This document shows, piece by piece, positions 7,440 to 14,806 of a stretch of 64,000 nucleotides of DNA (position 1 is its first letter; every line of letters starts with the position of its first letter). A model generated the notes under the pieces. That model did not search any database and was not told where the DNA came from. It was given only the letters and a program-made list of their open reading frames with translations. Made by a program: the position numbers and the translations under genes. Source of the DNA: Crossiella sp. CA-258035 (GTDB lineage Bacteria > Actinomycetota > Actinomycetes > Mycobacteriales > Pseudonocardiaceae); the NCBI RefSeq assembly GCF_030064675.1, contig NZ_CP116413.1:7407501-7471500 (forward strand), in the 5' to 3' direction.

Positions 7440-9698
7440 TCAGCTCCGCGCACCCCTGTGGACAACCGGAACACCGATCACGACGGCGGTGCTAGCGTCG
7501 AAATCGGCCGGGTCCAACTCGGCCAGCGGAATCCACCGGGCGGTCTGATCGGACCGGCCCGGGTCGCGGACCACACCGGCAGGGGTGTTCGGTCCGCGGG
7601 ACTCCACCAAAACCGAGAGGACCTCGTCCGCCCAGGTTCGCCAGGCGGTCGTGGGACTCAGCCGCAACGGCAGATCGCTCGCGGCGAGCACACGCAGGCG
7701 CTGTTCCTGTACGGGCCACGGTTCGGTCGCGGACAGGGTCAGCTCGATGTGGCCGCCGGGCGCAGTCGCGCCGCCATGAGGTGCCGCGTGCACATCCGAC
7801 GCCGCGCCCGGGGAGAGCGCCGCAGTGAGACGCGGTGCCGTGCCGGGGTGTGACGAGGCGTCGGGATGCGGTGCTGCGCCAAGGGCTGACGCCGCGTCGG
7901 GGGCTGCTTGCGGGCCTCGGTGCGGCGGCACACCTGCATGCGGTGGGATGCCCACCTGCAGCGGCATGTCGGCATGCGGTGGCATGTCCGCGTGCGGTGG
8001 TGCCTCTGCGTGCGGTGGTGCCTCTGCGTGCGGCGATGTCTCTGCGTGGGGTGCTACTTCCGCGTGGGGTGCTGCCTCCGAGTGGGGCGGTGGCCCAGCG
8101 GGTGGCCGTGCCTCTGCGTGCGGCCGTACCTCTGCATGGGGCGGCGACCCCGCGTGCGGAGATGCCTCCGCGCCTGGTGGTGGCTCTGCGTGCGTCGGGG
8201 TGTCTGCGTGCGTTGGGGTGCTGCCGGACTGGGAGCTGGCCGGGAGTGGGTCGGCGTTCGCGGTCGGCTCGGTGTTGGCGTCCGGGGTGGCGTCCGGGTG
8301 GGGTGGCTCGGCGGTCTGGTGCGCGCTGCCGCTCGGTGAGGCGTTGGCTGGAGTGCTCAGCAATGTGGTTGCCGCGACCGCTGCTGGGGACAGGCCCGGG
8401 ACGGTGACCACGGTGACTTCTGGGCCGATGGCTGGGGCCGTTGGGCTCAGCAGGGCCACGGCGCGGCCGGTGGTGGCCAGCTCGACTGCCTGGCGGGCCG
8501 CTTCGTCCGGGTTGCCGCTGGACCAGAGTTCGGTGCCGGGGCGGACCAGGGTGCGGACCTGGTTGAGGGTGTCCTCGGTGCCGACTACCACGGCGGCCTT
8601 GCGTAGTTCGGTCTCGGCGCGGGGGACGCGGAGGTCCGGGCTGCCGGGGCCGAGGTCGATCACGGCCAGGCGGCCCCTCGGGCGGATGCGGGCGGCGGCG
8701 ACGGTGACGTTGCCGCGGATGGTTTTCTCGGCGGCGAGTTCGGTGGGGGCGCCGTGGGCGAGGGTGGTGGCGGCGTGCAGGGCGGCGGCTTCGGCGACGC
8801 TGGGGGTGCCGGTGGTGGTGTGGGTGTGCGGGCTGGGGTTGGGCACGGGGATGGCGGCCAGGATGGTGGCCGCGTAGTGTAGCAGGCGGGGGGTGCGGGC
8901 GGTCCAGAAGCCGTGGTCCTCGACCGCTTCGAGGATGCCGGGTTCGGTGGCCTTCGCCTCGACAGTGGCGAAGGCGAGGATGGCGCGGTGGTCCAGGCGG
9001 TGCTCATCGGTCAGGGCGGCGACCGCGGTGGTGACAGCGGTGGTGGACACACCGCTGGTGGAGCCGACGCCGACGATCAGGGTGCGCGGGACGATGCGCA
9101 GCACGTGGCCGTCGGGTTCGGGGCTGGGCAGGCGGTCGTCCAGCAGAATCGTCCACTGTGGACTTTCGTCGCCCAGGGGGGCGTTGGCGAGTAGGACGTT
9201 GGACGGCAGGGCGGGCAGGGGGAAGCCGAGGGGGTTGGCCAGGCGGACGCGTTCGCCGGCCAGGACGGCGGCGCCGCAGGCGGTGAGGTCGCCGTCCACC
9301 GCGGCGTCGAGGAGTTCGACCAGGTCGTCCAGTGGGGTGGTGCCGGTGGCGTGGTCGGCGGCGGTGACCACGGCGGTGCCGCCGAGGATCTCGGCCACCT
9401 GCGCGGCCAGGTCACGGGCGTTGCCCGCTGGGCCGTCGATGAGGGCCACGGCGAAGCGTTCGGCCTCGTCGACGCAGACCACGGCCGGGTCGTTGTGGCG
9501 TTCCCGCAGCAGGGGGGCGACCAGGCGGATGGCCGAGTCGGTGGCGAGCAGGAAGACCGCGGCGTCCAACTGGGGCCACAGGCGTTCCAGGGCGGGGCGG
9601 ATGGGGCCGTCGGCGAGGACGGCGGCCGGGCCGAGGCGGCCGGCGAGTTCAGCGGCGGCTTGCCTTCCGGCGGCGCTCGCCGCGAACAGCCCGATCAC
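7440..9698 (-). CDS. cbiG: CbiG-CobJ fusion (cobalt-precorrin-5A hydrolase / degenerate precorrin-3B C17-methyltransferase) with a large His/Pro/Ala insert
   Basis: A 752-residue protein. Residues 1 to about 345 resemble CbiG: an N-terminal Rossmann-like part (LLATDSAIRLVAPLL, GGTAVVTAADHATGT) and the C-terminal CbiG part (LIVGVGSTSGVSTTAV, FATVEAKATEPGI). CbiG opens the cobalt-precorrin-5A lactone and releases acetaldehyde. Residues about 360-450 look like the N-terminal half of CobJ/CbiH (LAVIDLGPGSPDLRVPRAETEL). About 195 residues of low complexity follow (see repeat), then the CobJ C-terminal part returns (PWPVQEQRLRVL, TPAGVVRDPGRSDQTARWIPLAELDPADFD). The GGDPG-type loop of the methylase appears replaced by LLSPTAPAIG, so methyltransferase activity is doubtful. 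GTG 9698 lies 9 bases after the cobL stop, so the genes are co-transcribed. Confidence 0.8.
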   Translation of the reverse strand: MIGLFAASAAGRQAAAELAGRLGPAAVLADGPIRPALERLWPQLDAAVFLLATDSAIRLVAPLLRERHNDPAVVCVDEAERFAVALIDGPAGNARDLAAQVAEILGGTAVVTAADHATGTTPLDDLVELLDAAVDGDLTACGAAVLAGERVRLANPLGFPLPALPSNVLLANAPLGDESPQWTILLDDRLPSPEPDGHVLRIVPRTLIVGVGSTSGVSTTAVTTAVAALTDEHRLDHRAILAFATVEAKATEPGILEAVEDHGFWTARTPRLLHYAATILAAIPVPNPSPHTHTTTGTPSVAEAAALHAATTLAHGAPTELAAEKTIRGNVTVAAARIRPRGRLAVIDLGPGSPDLRVPRAETELRKAAVVVGTEDTLNQVRTLVRPGTELWSSGNPDEAARQAVELATTGRAVALLSPTAPAIGPEVTVVTVPGLSPAAVAATTLLSTPANASPSGSAHQTAEPPHPDATPDANTEPTANADPLPASSQSGSTPTHADTPTHAEPPPGAEASPHAGSPPHAEVRPHAEARPPAGPPPHSEAAPHAEVAPHAETSPHAEAPPHAEAPPHADMPPHADMPLQVGIPPHAGVPPHRGPQAAPDAASALGAAPHPDASSHPGTAPRLTAALSPGAASDVHAAPHGGATAPGGHIELTLSATEPWPVQEQRLRVLAASDLPLRLSPTTAWRTWADEVLSVLVESRGPNTPAGVVRDPGRSDQTARWIPLAELDPADFDASTAVVIGVPVVHRGARS
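7760..8345 (-). repeat. Low-complexity insert encoding PHAE/PPHAD-type repeats within cbiG-cobJ
   Basis: About 195 codons of imperfect 4-6 residue units such as PHAEAP, PPHADMP and THAEPP, with more than 25 histidines. They sit between the two halves of the CobJ-like domain. The DNA is correspondingly repetitive (variants of GCGTGCGGTGGTGCCTCT). The sequence is expected to be disordered and could bind metal ions; the latter is inference. Confidence 0.8.
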
Positions 9699-9707
9699 GC
9701 GCCAACG

Positions 9708-10916
9708 CTATCCGGCGTCCTCGCGGCGGCCGAACAGCAGGGTGGTCGGGTTGACCGCGGTGAGGGTGCTGGAGCCGTCGGCCAGGGTGCTGAGTCGGGC
9801 GGCGGTGAGCTGACAGCCGTCCACCTGGTAGCCGCCGGCGCGCAGCGCGTTGCGGCAGGAGGCGACCTCGTCCAGGGCGTTGAGGCCGACCACGACGCGT
9901 TCCGCGCCGACCGCGGCGCAGGCCTCGACGACCTTGGGACCGCCGCCGCCGACGTACACCGCGTCCGGGGTGGGCAGGCCGGAGAGCACCGCGGGGGCCT
10001 CGCCCTCGACCATGCGGACGTCCACGCCGTGGTTGACCGCGTTGGCCACGATCCGCATGGTGTGCACCGGGTTGCGCTCCACCGCGATCACCGCGGCGCC
10101 CAACCGTCCACATTCGACACCGATCGCGCCGGAGCCCGCGCCGACGTCCCACACCAGCATGCCCGGCCGCGGCGCGAGCCTGGCCAGCGCGACCGCGCGC
10201 ACCTCGGCGCCGGCGACCATGCCGTCGCGGTGGGCGAACGCCTCCTCGGGCAGCGCCCAGCCGCCGACCGCGGGCACCGGCTCGCCGCCGAGGTACCAGC
10301 CCGGTTCCGGCACCAGACCGGGATCGGTCAGGCACAGCACCAGGTTCGGGTCCTTCCAGCGGCGCTTCGCGGCCTTGGCCGGGGAGATCGAGGAGATCTT
10401 CTCGTCGGGGCCGCCGAGGTCCTCGGCCACGATCAGCGTGCGCCGCCAGCCCAGCAGACCGGCGGCGATCTCGGCGGGACCGGCCACCCCCTCGGTGAAC
10501 ACCGCGACCGCGGGGCGGGCGCGGCAGACGTTGAGCGCCTTGCGCAGTTCGCGGCCCAGCGCGTTGACCACCGTGACGTCGTCATTGGGCCGGCCGACCC
10601 GGGCGAGCAGGTGTTGCACGGTGGTCAGCGCGGGCACCACCTGGGCGCGGATGTTGTGCGCCCGGAGCTCCCGCAGGATCCCGAAGAAACCGGGGTCGCC
10701 GTGGTCGAGCACCACGGCGGGACCGTCCTCGTCGGTGAGCGAGCCGAGCGCGGCCAGCGCGGGCCCGACCGGACCGAGCTCGATCCGGCGCGCCCCCTCC
10801 GGCGCGTGGAGTTCCAGCAACCGGCGCTTGCCGATGACCAAACGCGCGTCGGCAAGGGCTTTCTGCGCGTCGGGGACCAGGGGACCGCCGTCGACGCCGA
10901 CCACCGTGACCGTCAT
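9708..10916 (-). CDS. cobL: Precorrin-6Y C5,15-methyltransferase (decarboxylating)
   Basis: About 402 residues with both halves of CobL fused. The CbiE-like tetrapyrrole methylase (TVTVVGVDGG, DHGDPGFFG, PALTTVQHLLARVG) adds the C5 methyl. The CbiT-like SAM methyltransferase (about 215-402; WDVGAGSGAIGVE, IAVERNP, VYVGGGGPKVVEA) methylates C15 and decarboxylates the acetate side chain. ATG 10916 is chosen because the conserved fold begins right there and GGAG lies upstream; an upstream in-frame ATG at 10973 would add 19 poorly conserved residues. It is followed after 9 bases by the CbiG-CobJ gene. The product is a substrate for CobH, which is not in this window. Confidence 0.93.
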   Translation of the reverse strand: MTVTVVGVDGGPLVPDAQKALADARLVIGKRRLLELHAPEGARRIELGPVGPALAALGSLTDEDGPAVVLDHGDPGFFGILRELRAHNIRAQVVPALTTVQHLLARVGRPNDDVTVVNALGRELRKALNVCRARPAVAVFTEGVAGPAEIAAGLLGWRRTLIVAEDLGGPDEKISSISPAKAAKRRWKDPNLVLCLTDPGLVPEPGWYLGGEPVPAVGGWALPEEAFAHRDGMVAGAEVRAVALARLAPRPGMLVWDVGAGSGAIGVECGRLGAAVIAVERNPVHTMRIVANAVNHGVDVRMVEGEAPAVLSGLPTPDAVYVGGGGPKVVEACAAVGAERVVVGLNALDEVASCRNALRAGGYQVDGCQLTAARLSTLADGSSTLTAVNPTTLLFGRREDAG

Positions 10917-11065
10917 GTCGCCACCCACTCCGCCTCGGTTACGGCCACCACCGGCCGCCCTGAAGTCGATCATGGCAACGCCGCGCCGGATCCGCTGGCT
11001 CGGCTCGCCGATGAACCGTTGAAGTACCCGAGTGGCGGCAGGCTGGCGGCGGTGACGCCGCGCGT

Positions 11066-11076
11066 CCCGCTAAGTC
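11066..11076 (-). promoter_or_regulatory. Element shared with the cobM leader (copy 1, upstream of cobL)
   Basis: The minus strand reads GACTTAGCGGG 150 bases before the cobL start. The identical 11-mer occurs 147 bases before the cobM start. It lies in the 179-base cobM-cobL interval, which holds no gene and no recognised riboswitch. A shared promoter or leader element is plausible but unproven. Confidence 0.35.
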
Positions 11077-11095
11077 GTCGTCGGCCGTCATCGGG

Positions 11096-12526
11096 TCAGC
11101 TGTTCCGCGGAGTCCGTTTGGTCCGCCGGGTGGCGGTGGACTTCGCCTTGCTCTTGCCCGCGGTGGACTTGGCCGCCGCGGGCGCTTTCACCGCGGGCTT
11201 GGCCGGGGTGGCCGCCTGCGGTTCGCTGTGGGGGGCCTCGACGGAGACGGCGACCTTGGCGGTCTCGCCTCGCGGGGCCGGGGCGGGGGACGTGGGCTGG
11301 GGGCTCGCGGCGCTGGCGGGCCGGGCATTCGCGGACTGGACGCTGGTGGGCTGGGTTCCGGCGAGCTGGCCGCCGTTGGACTGGGTGCCGGTGGACTGAG
11401 CGCCGGTCAGCTGAGTCTCGGTGGGCTGCGCGGCGGTGGGCCGTGGGCCGGTGTCAGCCGCGTGCGTGGCCGGAAGTGCTTGGGCCCCAGGGGTTTGTGT
11501 GCTGGCACCCGACTGGGGAGCGCCCTTCTGCCCGTCGTGCAGGGCCAGAGTCACCTGGCCGGAGCGGGTGGCGGACGCCGCGGCGGCGCGCTTGGAGGCG
11601 CCGGTGCGGTAGCGGGCGCCTGCGCGGGAGGAGCGGGTGGACTCGAGCTGGTCGCGGCCGGACCAGCGGGTGCTGGGGGTGGCGGCCGGGGCCTCGGCCT
11701 CGACGATCTGGTCCGGGGGCTGGGCGGCGGCGAGGCGTTCGGCTCGGCGGGCGGTGAAGTCGCCGCGACGGTAGCTGGTGGGGCGGGTGCCGGGCTGGTA
11801 GAGCCGGGGGCGCTGGCTGCCGGGGCGCAGGACCTGGCCGATGAGGAACAGGGTCTGGCGCCAGAGCTTGTGCTCCTTGACCGTGCCGGCGAGCTCGCCG
11901 AGGGTCGTCTGCACGAGCAGCTCGTCTGGCCAGCTGGTCTTGTAGGCCACCACGACCGGGGTGTCCTCGGCGTAGCCGCCCGCGCGCAGTTCCTCGACCA
12001 GCTGCTCGGTGCGGGCCGCGGACAGGGCGACCGCCATGGTGCCGCCGTGGGCGGCCAGCTCGCGCAGCTTGGCGCCGTCGGGCAGCGCGCCGGTGTCGCC
12101 CTCGGGCCTGGTCAGCACCACGGGGGCGGAGTCGGCGAATGGGCTCAGCTCACGTCCGGCACTGGCCGCGGCGGCGGAGAGGGCCGAGACGCCGGGGATG
12201 ATCTCGACTTCCAGGCCGATCTTCTGTGCGGCGTCGTACTGGTCCTGCACCGCGCCCCACAGGGCGGCGTCGCCGGAGTGCAGGCGGACCACCGACTGCT
12301 TCTTCACCGCGGCCCTGCGGTAGACCTCGAGGACCTGTTCGTGGTTCACCCGGGAGCAGTCGACCAGCTCGGCGTCCTGGGCGGCGTGTTCACGCACGCA
12401 GTCGGCGTCGACCACGGCGGGCGACCACACCACGATGTCCGCCTCGGCGATCCGTCGCGCGCCCCGCAACGTGATCAGGTCGGCGGCACCGGGCCCCGCG
12501 CCGATGAACGAGATCCGACCACTCAC
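11096..12526 (-). CDS. cobM: Precorrin-4 C11-methyltransferase with long Ala/Thr/Lys-rich C-terminal extension
   Basis: Residues 1 to about 250 are a complete CobM: FIGAGPGAADLITLRG, LHSGDAALWGAVQDQ, IIPGVSALSAAAA and VVVAYKTSWPDE match the family, which transfers a methyl group from SAM to C11 of precorrin-4. Typical CobM proteins end near residue 250-265. This one continues for over 200 residues: an Arg-rich stretch, a Thr/Gln/Gly-rich repeat (TGAQSTGTQS and similar), then Ala/Lys/Pro-rich sequence ending in TRRTKRTPRNS, reminiscent of histone H1-like tails. GTG 12526 has GAGAGGGG upstream. The tail's role is unknown. About 297 bases with no gene separate it from cobB, so it probably has its own promoter. 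Confidence 0.92.
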   Translation of the reverse strand: MSGRISFIGAGPGAADLITLRGARRIAEADIVVWSPAVVDADCVREHAAQDAELVDCSRVNHEQVLEVYRRAAVKKQSVVRLHSGDAALWGAVQDQYDAAQKIGLEVEIIPGVSALSAAAASAGRELSPFADSAPVVLTRPEGDTGALPDGAKLRELAAHGGTMAVALSAARTEQLVEELRAGGYAEDTPVVVAYKTSWPDELLVQTTLGELAGTVKEHKLWRQTLFLIGQVLRPGSQRPRLYQPGTRPTSYRRGDFTARRAERLAAAQPPDQIVEAEAPAATPSTRWSGRDQLESTRSSRAGARYRTGASKRAAAASATRSGQVTLALHDGQKGAPQSGASTQTPGAQALPATHAADTGPRPTAAQPTETQLTGAQSTGTQSNGGQLAGTQPTSVQSANARPASAASPQPTSPAPAPRGETAKVAVSVEAPHSEPQAATPAKPAVKAPAAAKSTAGKSKAKSTATRRTKRTPRNS

Positions 12527-12672
12527 AACTGTTCCCCTCTCCCGCGGCAGGCGGAAGGACTTCTCTGTCCACTTCGGACTTGGCGCCGGGGTCGCGAGTC
12601 GGTGTGCACCGAGCCCCCGGCGAGTAGGCGACGACGTTACCGCCTGCGATCCCGGCCACTCGCAGCCCGGTC

Positions 12673-12683
12673 CCCGCTAAGTC
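12673..12683 (-). promoter_or_regulatory. Element shared with the cobL leader (copy 2, upstream of cobM)
   Basis: The minus strand reads GACTTAGCGGG 147 bases before the cobM start, the second copy of the 11-mer found before cobL. I searched the surrounding 12527-12823 interval for a B12 box and the GCCACTGT segment and did not find them. Confidence 0.35.
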
Positions 12684-12823
12684 AAGATCGCCACTTCACG
12701 TAGCCACCGCTGCGCCGATTTGTCGGAGCTGCGGCTGTCCACCTAGGACAGTTGTGACTGTGTGTGTCGGGCAATCGATGGCTTTGGCTAAATGCGGGTC
12801 GGTCTAGCCCCTCGATCCGGCGT

Positions 12824-14182
12824 TCAGGGTTCGCGGGTGGCGAACTCGGCGCAGTGCCGGACGAAGCGGGCGATGGCGGCCGGGTCCTCGGCGGGGTGGG
12901 TGTGCAGATAGGAGGCGTGCACGCCGCCGAGCACGTAGCCCTCGGCGCGCGGGTGGCCGTCCTGCCGCCAGGCCCAGGCCGCCGTATCGCTCGCGGCGGG
13001 GACGAGTTCGGTGCGGTGGAACTCGTGTGCGGTGCGGCGCGTTCCGGCCTGCTGCAGCGCGGAGTCGGTGATCGCGACCGCGTCCCGGTAGCCCAGGGTG
13101 AGCTTGGGGGTCATCCGGGCGTCGGCGGGCAGCACGCCGCACATGGGGCGGCCGTCGAGTTCGCGAGCGAGGTAGAGCAGGCCGCCGCACTCGGCGTGCA
13201 CGGGCGCGCCCGCGGTGGCCAGCGCGGCGACCGCGGCGCGCAGCGGGGCGTTGGCGGAGAGCTCCTCGGCGTGCTGCTCCGGGAAGCCGCCGGGCAGCAC
13301 GAGTCCGGCGGTGCCCTCGGGCAGGGACTCGGCGCGCAGCGGGTCGAACACCGCGACCTCCGCGCCCGCGGCGGCCAGCAGTTCGGCGTGCTCGGCGTAG
13401 CCGAAGGTGAACGCGGCGCCGCCGGCGATGGAGATGACCGGTCGTCTCGGGTGCGGATCGAGACCGGGATCCCAGGTGGCGGGCGGCAGAGGTGGGGCGG
13501 AGCGGGCCAGGCGCAGGACCGCGTCCAGGTCGACCGCGCCGGCGACCTTGTCCGCGAGGGCGTCCACCACCTCGGTGGCGGCGCGGCCGTGTTCGGCGGC
13601 GGTGACCAGGCCGAGGTGCCGGGAGGGCAGCTCGAAGGCCGGGTCGCGGGGCAGGCTGCCGAGCACGTCCAGGCCGACCTCGGCGCAGGCCTCGCTGAGC
13701 ACCTGGGTGTGCCGTTCGGAGCCGACCTTGTTGAGCAGCACCCCGGCGATCCGCACGGCCGGGTCGTAGCTGCGGAACCCGTGCAGCAACGCGGCCAGGC
13801 TGCGGCTCTGCCCGCGCGCGTCGACCACGAGCACGACCGGCGCGTCCAGCAGGGTGGCCACGTGCGCGGTGGAGCCGTGGCCGGGGGTGCCCAGGCGGCC
13901 GTCGAACAGGCCCATCACGCCCTCGATGACGGCCAGGTCGGCGTCCCGCGCGCCGTGTGCGAACAGCGGGCGGACGCGGTCCTCGCCGCAGAGCACCGGG
14001 TCCAGGTTGCGGCCGGGACGGCCGGTGGCCAGCGCGTGGTAGCCGGGGTCGATGTAGTCAGGGCCGACCTTGCCCGGCGCGACCCGCAGTCCGCGTCTGC
14101 GCAGCGCGGCCATCAGGCCGGTGGCCACCGTGGTCTTGCCGGCGCCGGAGCCGGGGGCGGCGATGACCAGCCGGGCTACCAC
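12824..14182 (-). CDS. cobB: Cobyrinate (hydrogenobyrinate) a,c-diamide synthase
   Basis: A 452-residue glutamine amidotransferase. The ATP-binding dethiobiotin-synthetase-like domain has the P-loop APGSGAGKTT (9-18), GKVGPDYIDPGYH and EGVMGLFDG. The class I-like glutaminase domain has LVLPGGFPEQ and the nucleophile Cys332 in AECGGLLYLA. It amidates the a and c carboxylates of cobyrinic or hydrogenobyrinic acid. The GTG start overlaps the end of cobO (cobO TAG at 14176-14178 lies inside cobB), giving a 7-base overlap and likely translational coupling. It belongs to the riboswitch-headed chelatase-cobO-cobB operon. Confidence 0.95.
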   Translation of the reverse strand: MVARLVIAAPGSGAGKTTVATGLMAALRRRGLRVAPGKVGPDYIDPGYHALATGRPGRNLDPVLCGEDRVRPLFAHGARDADLAVIEGVMGLFDGRLGTPGHGSTAHVATLLDAPVVLVVDARGQSRSLAALLHGFRSYDPAVRIAGVLLNKVGSERHTQVLSEACAEVGLDVLGSLPRDPAFELPSRHLGLVTAAEHGRAATEVVDALADKVAGAVDLDAVLRLARSAPPLPPATWDPGLDPHPRRPVISIAGGAAFTFGYAEHAELLAAAGAEVAVFDPLRAESLPEGTAGLVLPGGFPEQHAEELSANAPLRAAVAALATAGAPVHAECGGLLYLARELDGRPMCGVLPADARMTPKLTLGYRDAVAITDSALQQAGTRRTAHEFHRTELVPAASDTAAWAWRQDGHPRAEGYVLGGVHASYLHTHPAEDPAAIARFVRHCAEFATREP

Positions 14183-14790
14183 TCGATCCCCCGCTGTCCC
14201 TTCTGCCCGGCGTCCATCGGGTGCTTGACCTTGGTCATCTCCACCACCAGGTCGGCGGCCGCCAGCAGCGCGGGCGGCGCGTACCGGCCGGTGATGATCA
14301 CGTGCTGGTGACCAGGGCGATCGCTCAGGGCGGCCACGACCTCCTCGACGTCGACCCAGCCCCAGTGCATCGGATAGGTGAACTCGTCGAGCACGTACAT
14401 GCCGTGCCTGGCCTCGGCGAGGCGGCGGGCGATCTCCTGCCAGCCTTCGCGGGCGGCCTCGGCGTGGTCGGTCTCAGTGCCCTTCTTGCGGGTCCAGGAC
14501 CAGCCCTCGCCCATCTTGTGCCACTCGACCGCGCCGCCCTCGCCGGTCTGCTCGTGCAGGCGGCCGAGCGCGCGGAAGGCCTCTTCCTCGCCGACCTTCC
14601 ACTTGGCGGACTTGACGAACTGGAACACGCCGATGGACCAGCCCTGGTTCCAGCCGCGCAGCGCCATGCCGAACGCGGCGGTGGACTTGCCCTTCATCTC
14701 GCCGGTGTGCACCACCAGCAGCGGCCGGTTGCGGCGTTGCCGGGTGGTCAGGCCGTCGGCGGGCACACTGGTCGGCTGTCCTTGGGGCAT
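14176..14790 (-). CDS. cobO: Cob(I)yrinic acid a,c-diamide adenosyltransferase
   Basis: About 204 residues of the CobA/CobO/PduO-unrelated ATP:corrinoid adenosyltransferase family. The P-loop TGEMKGKSTAAFG, the GVFQFVKSAKW segment, and YVLDEFTYPMHWGWVD near the middle are hallmarks. It attaches the 5'-deoxyadenosyl group from ATP to the Co(I) corrinoid. ATG 14790 has GGGAGG upstream; starting at 14865 would reach back into the preceding gene. It follows the chelatase gene after 16 bases and overlaps cobB. Confidence 0.95.
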   Translation of the reverse strand: MPQGQPTSVPADGLTTRQRRNRPLLVVHTGEMKGKSTAAFGMALRGWNQGWSIGVFQFVKSAKWKVGEEEAFRALGRLHEQTGEGGAVEWHKMGEGWSWTRKKGTETDHAEAAREGWQEIARRLAEARHGMYVLDEFTYPMHWGWVDVEEVVAALSDRPGHQHVIITGRYAPPALLAAADLVVEMTKVKHPMDAGQKGQRGIEW

Positions 14791-14806
14791 CGGGTTCCCT
14801 CCCGGC

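Noticed and set aside
12527-12823. Second cobalamin riboswitch before cobM
   Set aside because: I could not find the GCCACTGT segment or a B12 box in proper order on the minus strand.
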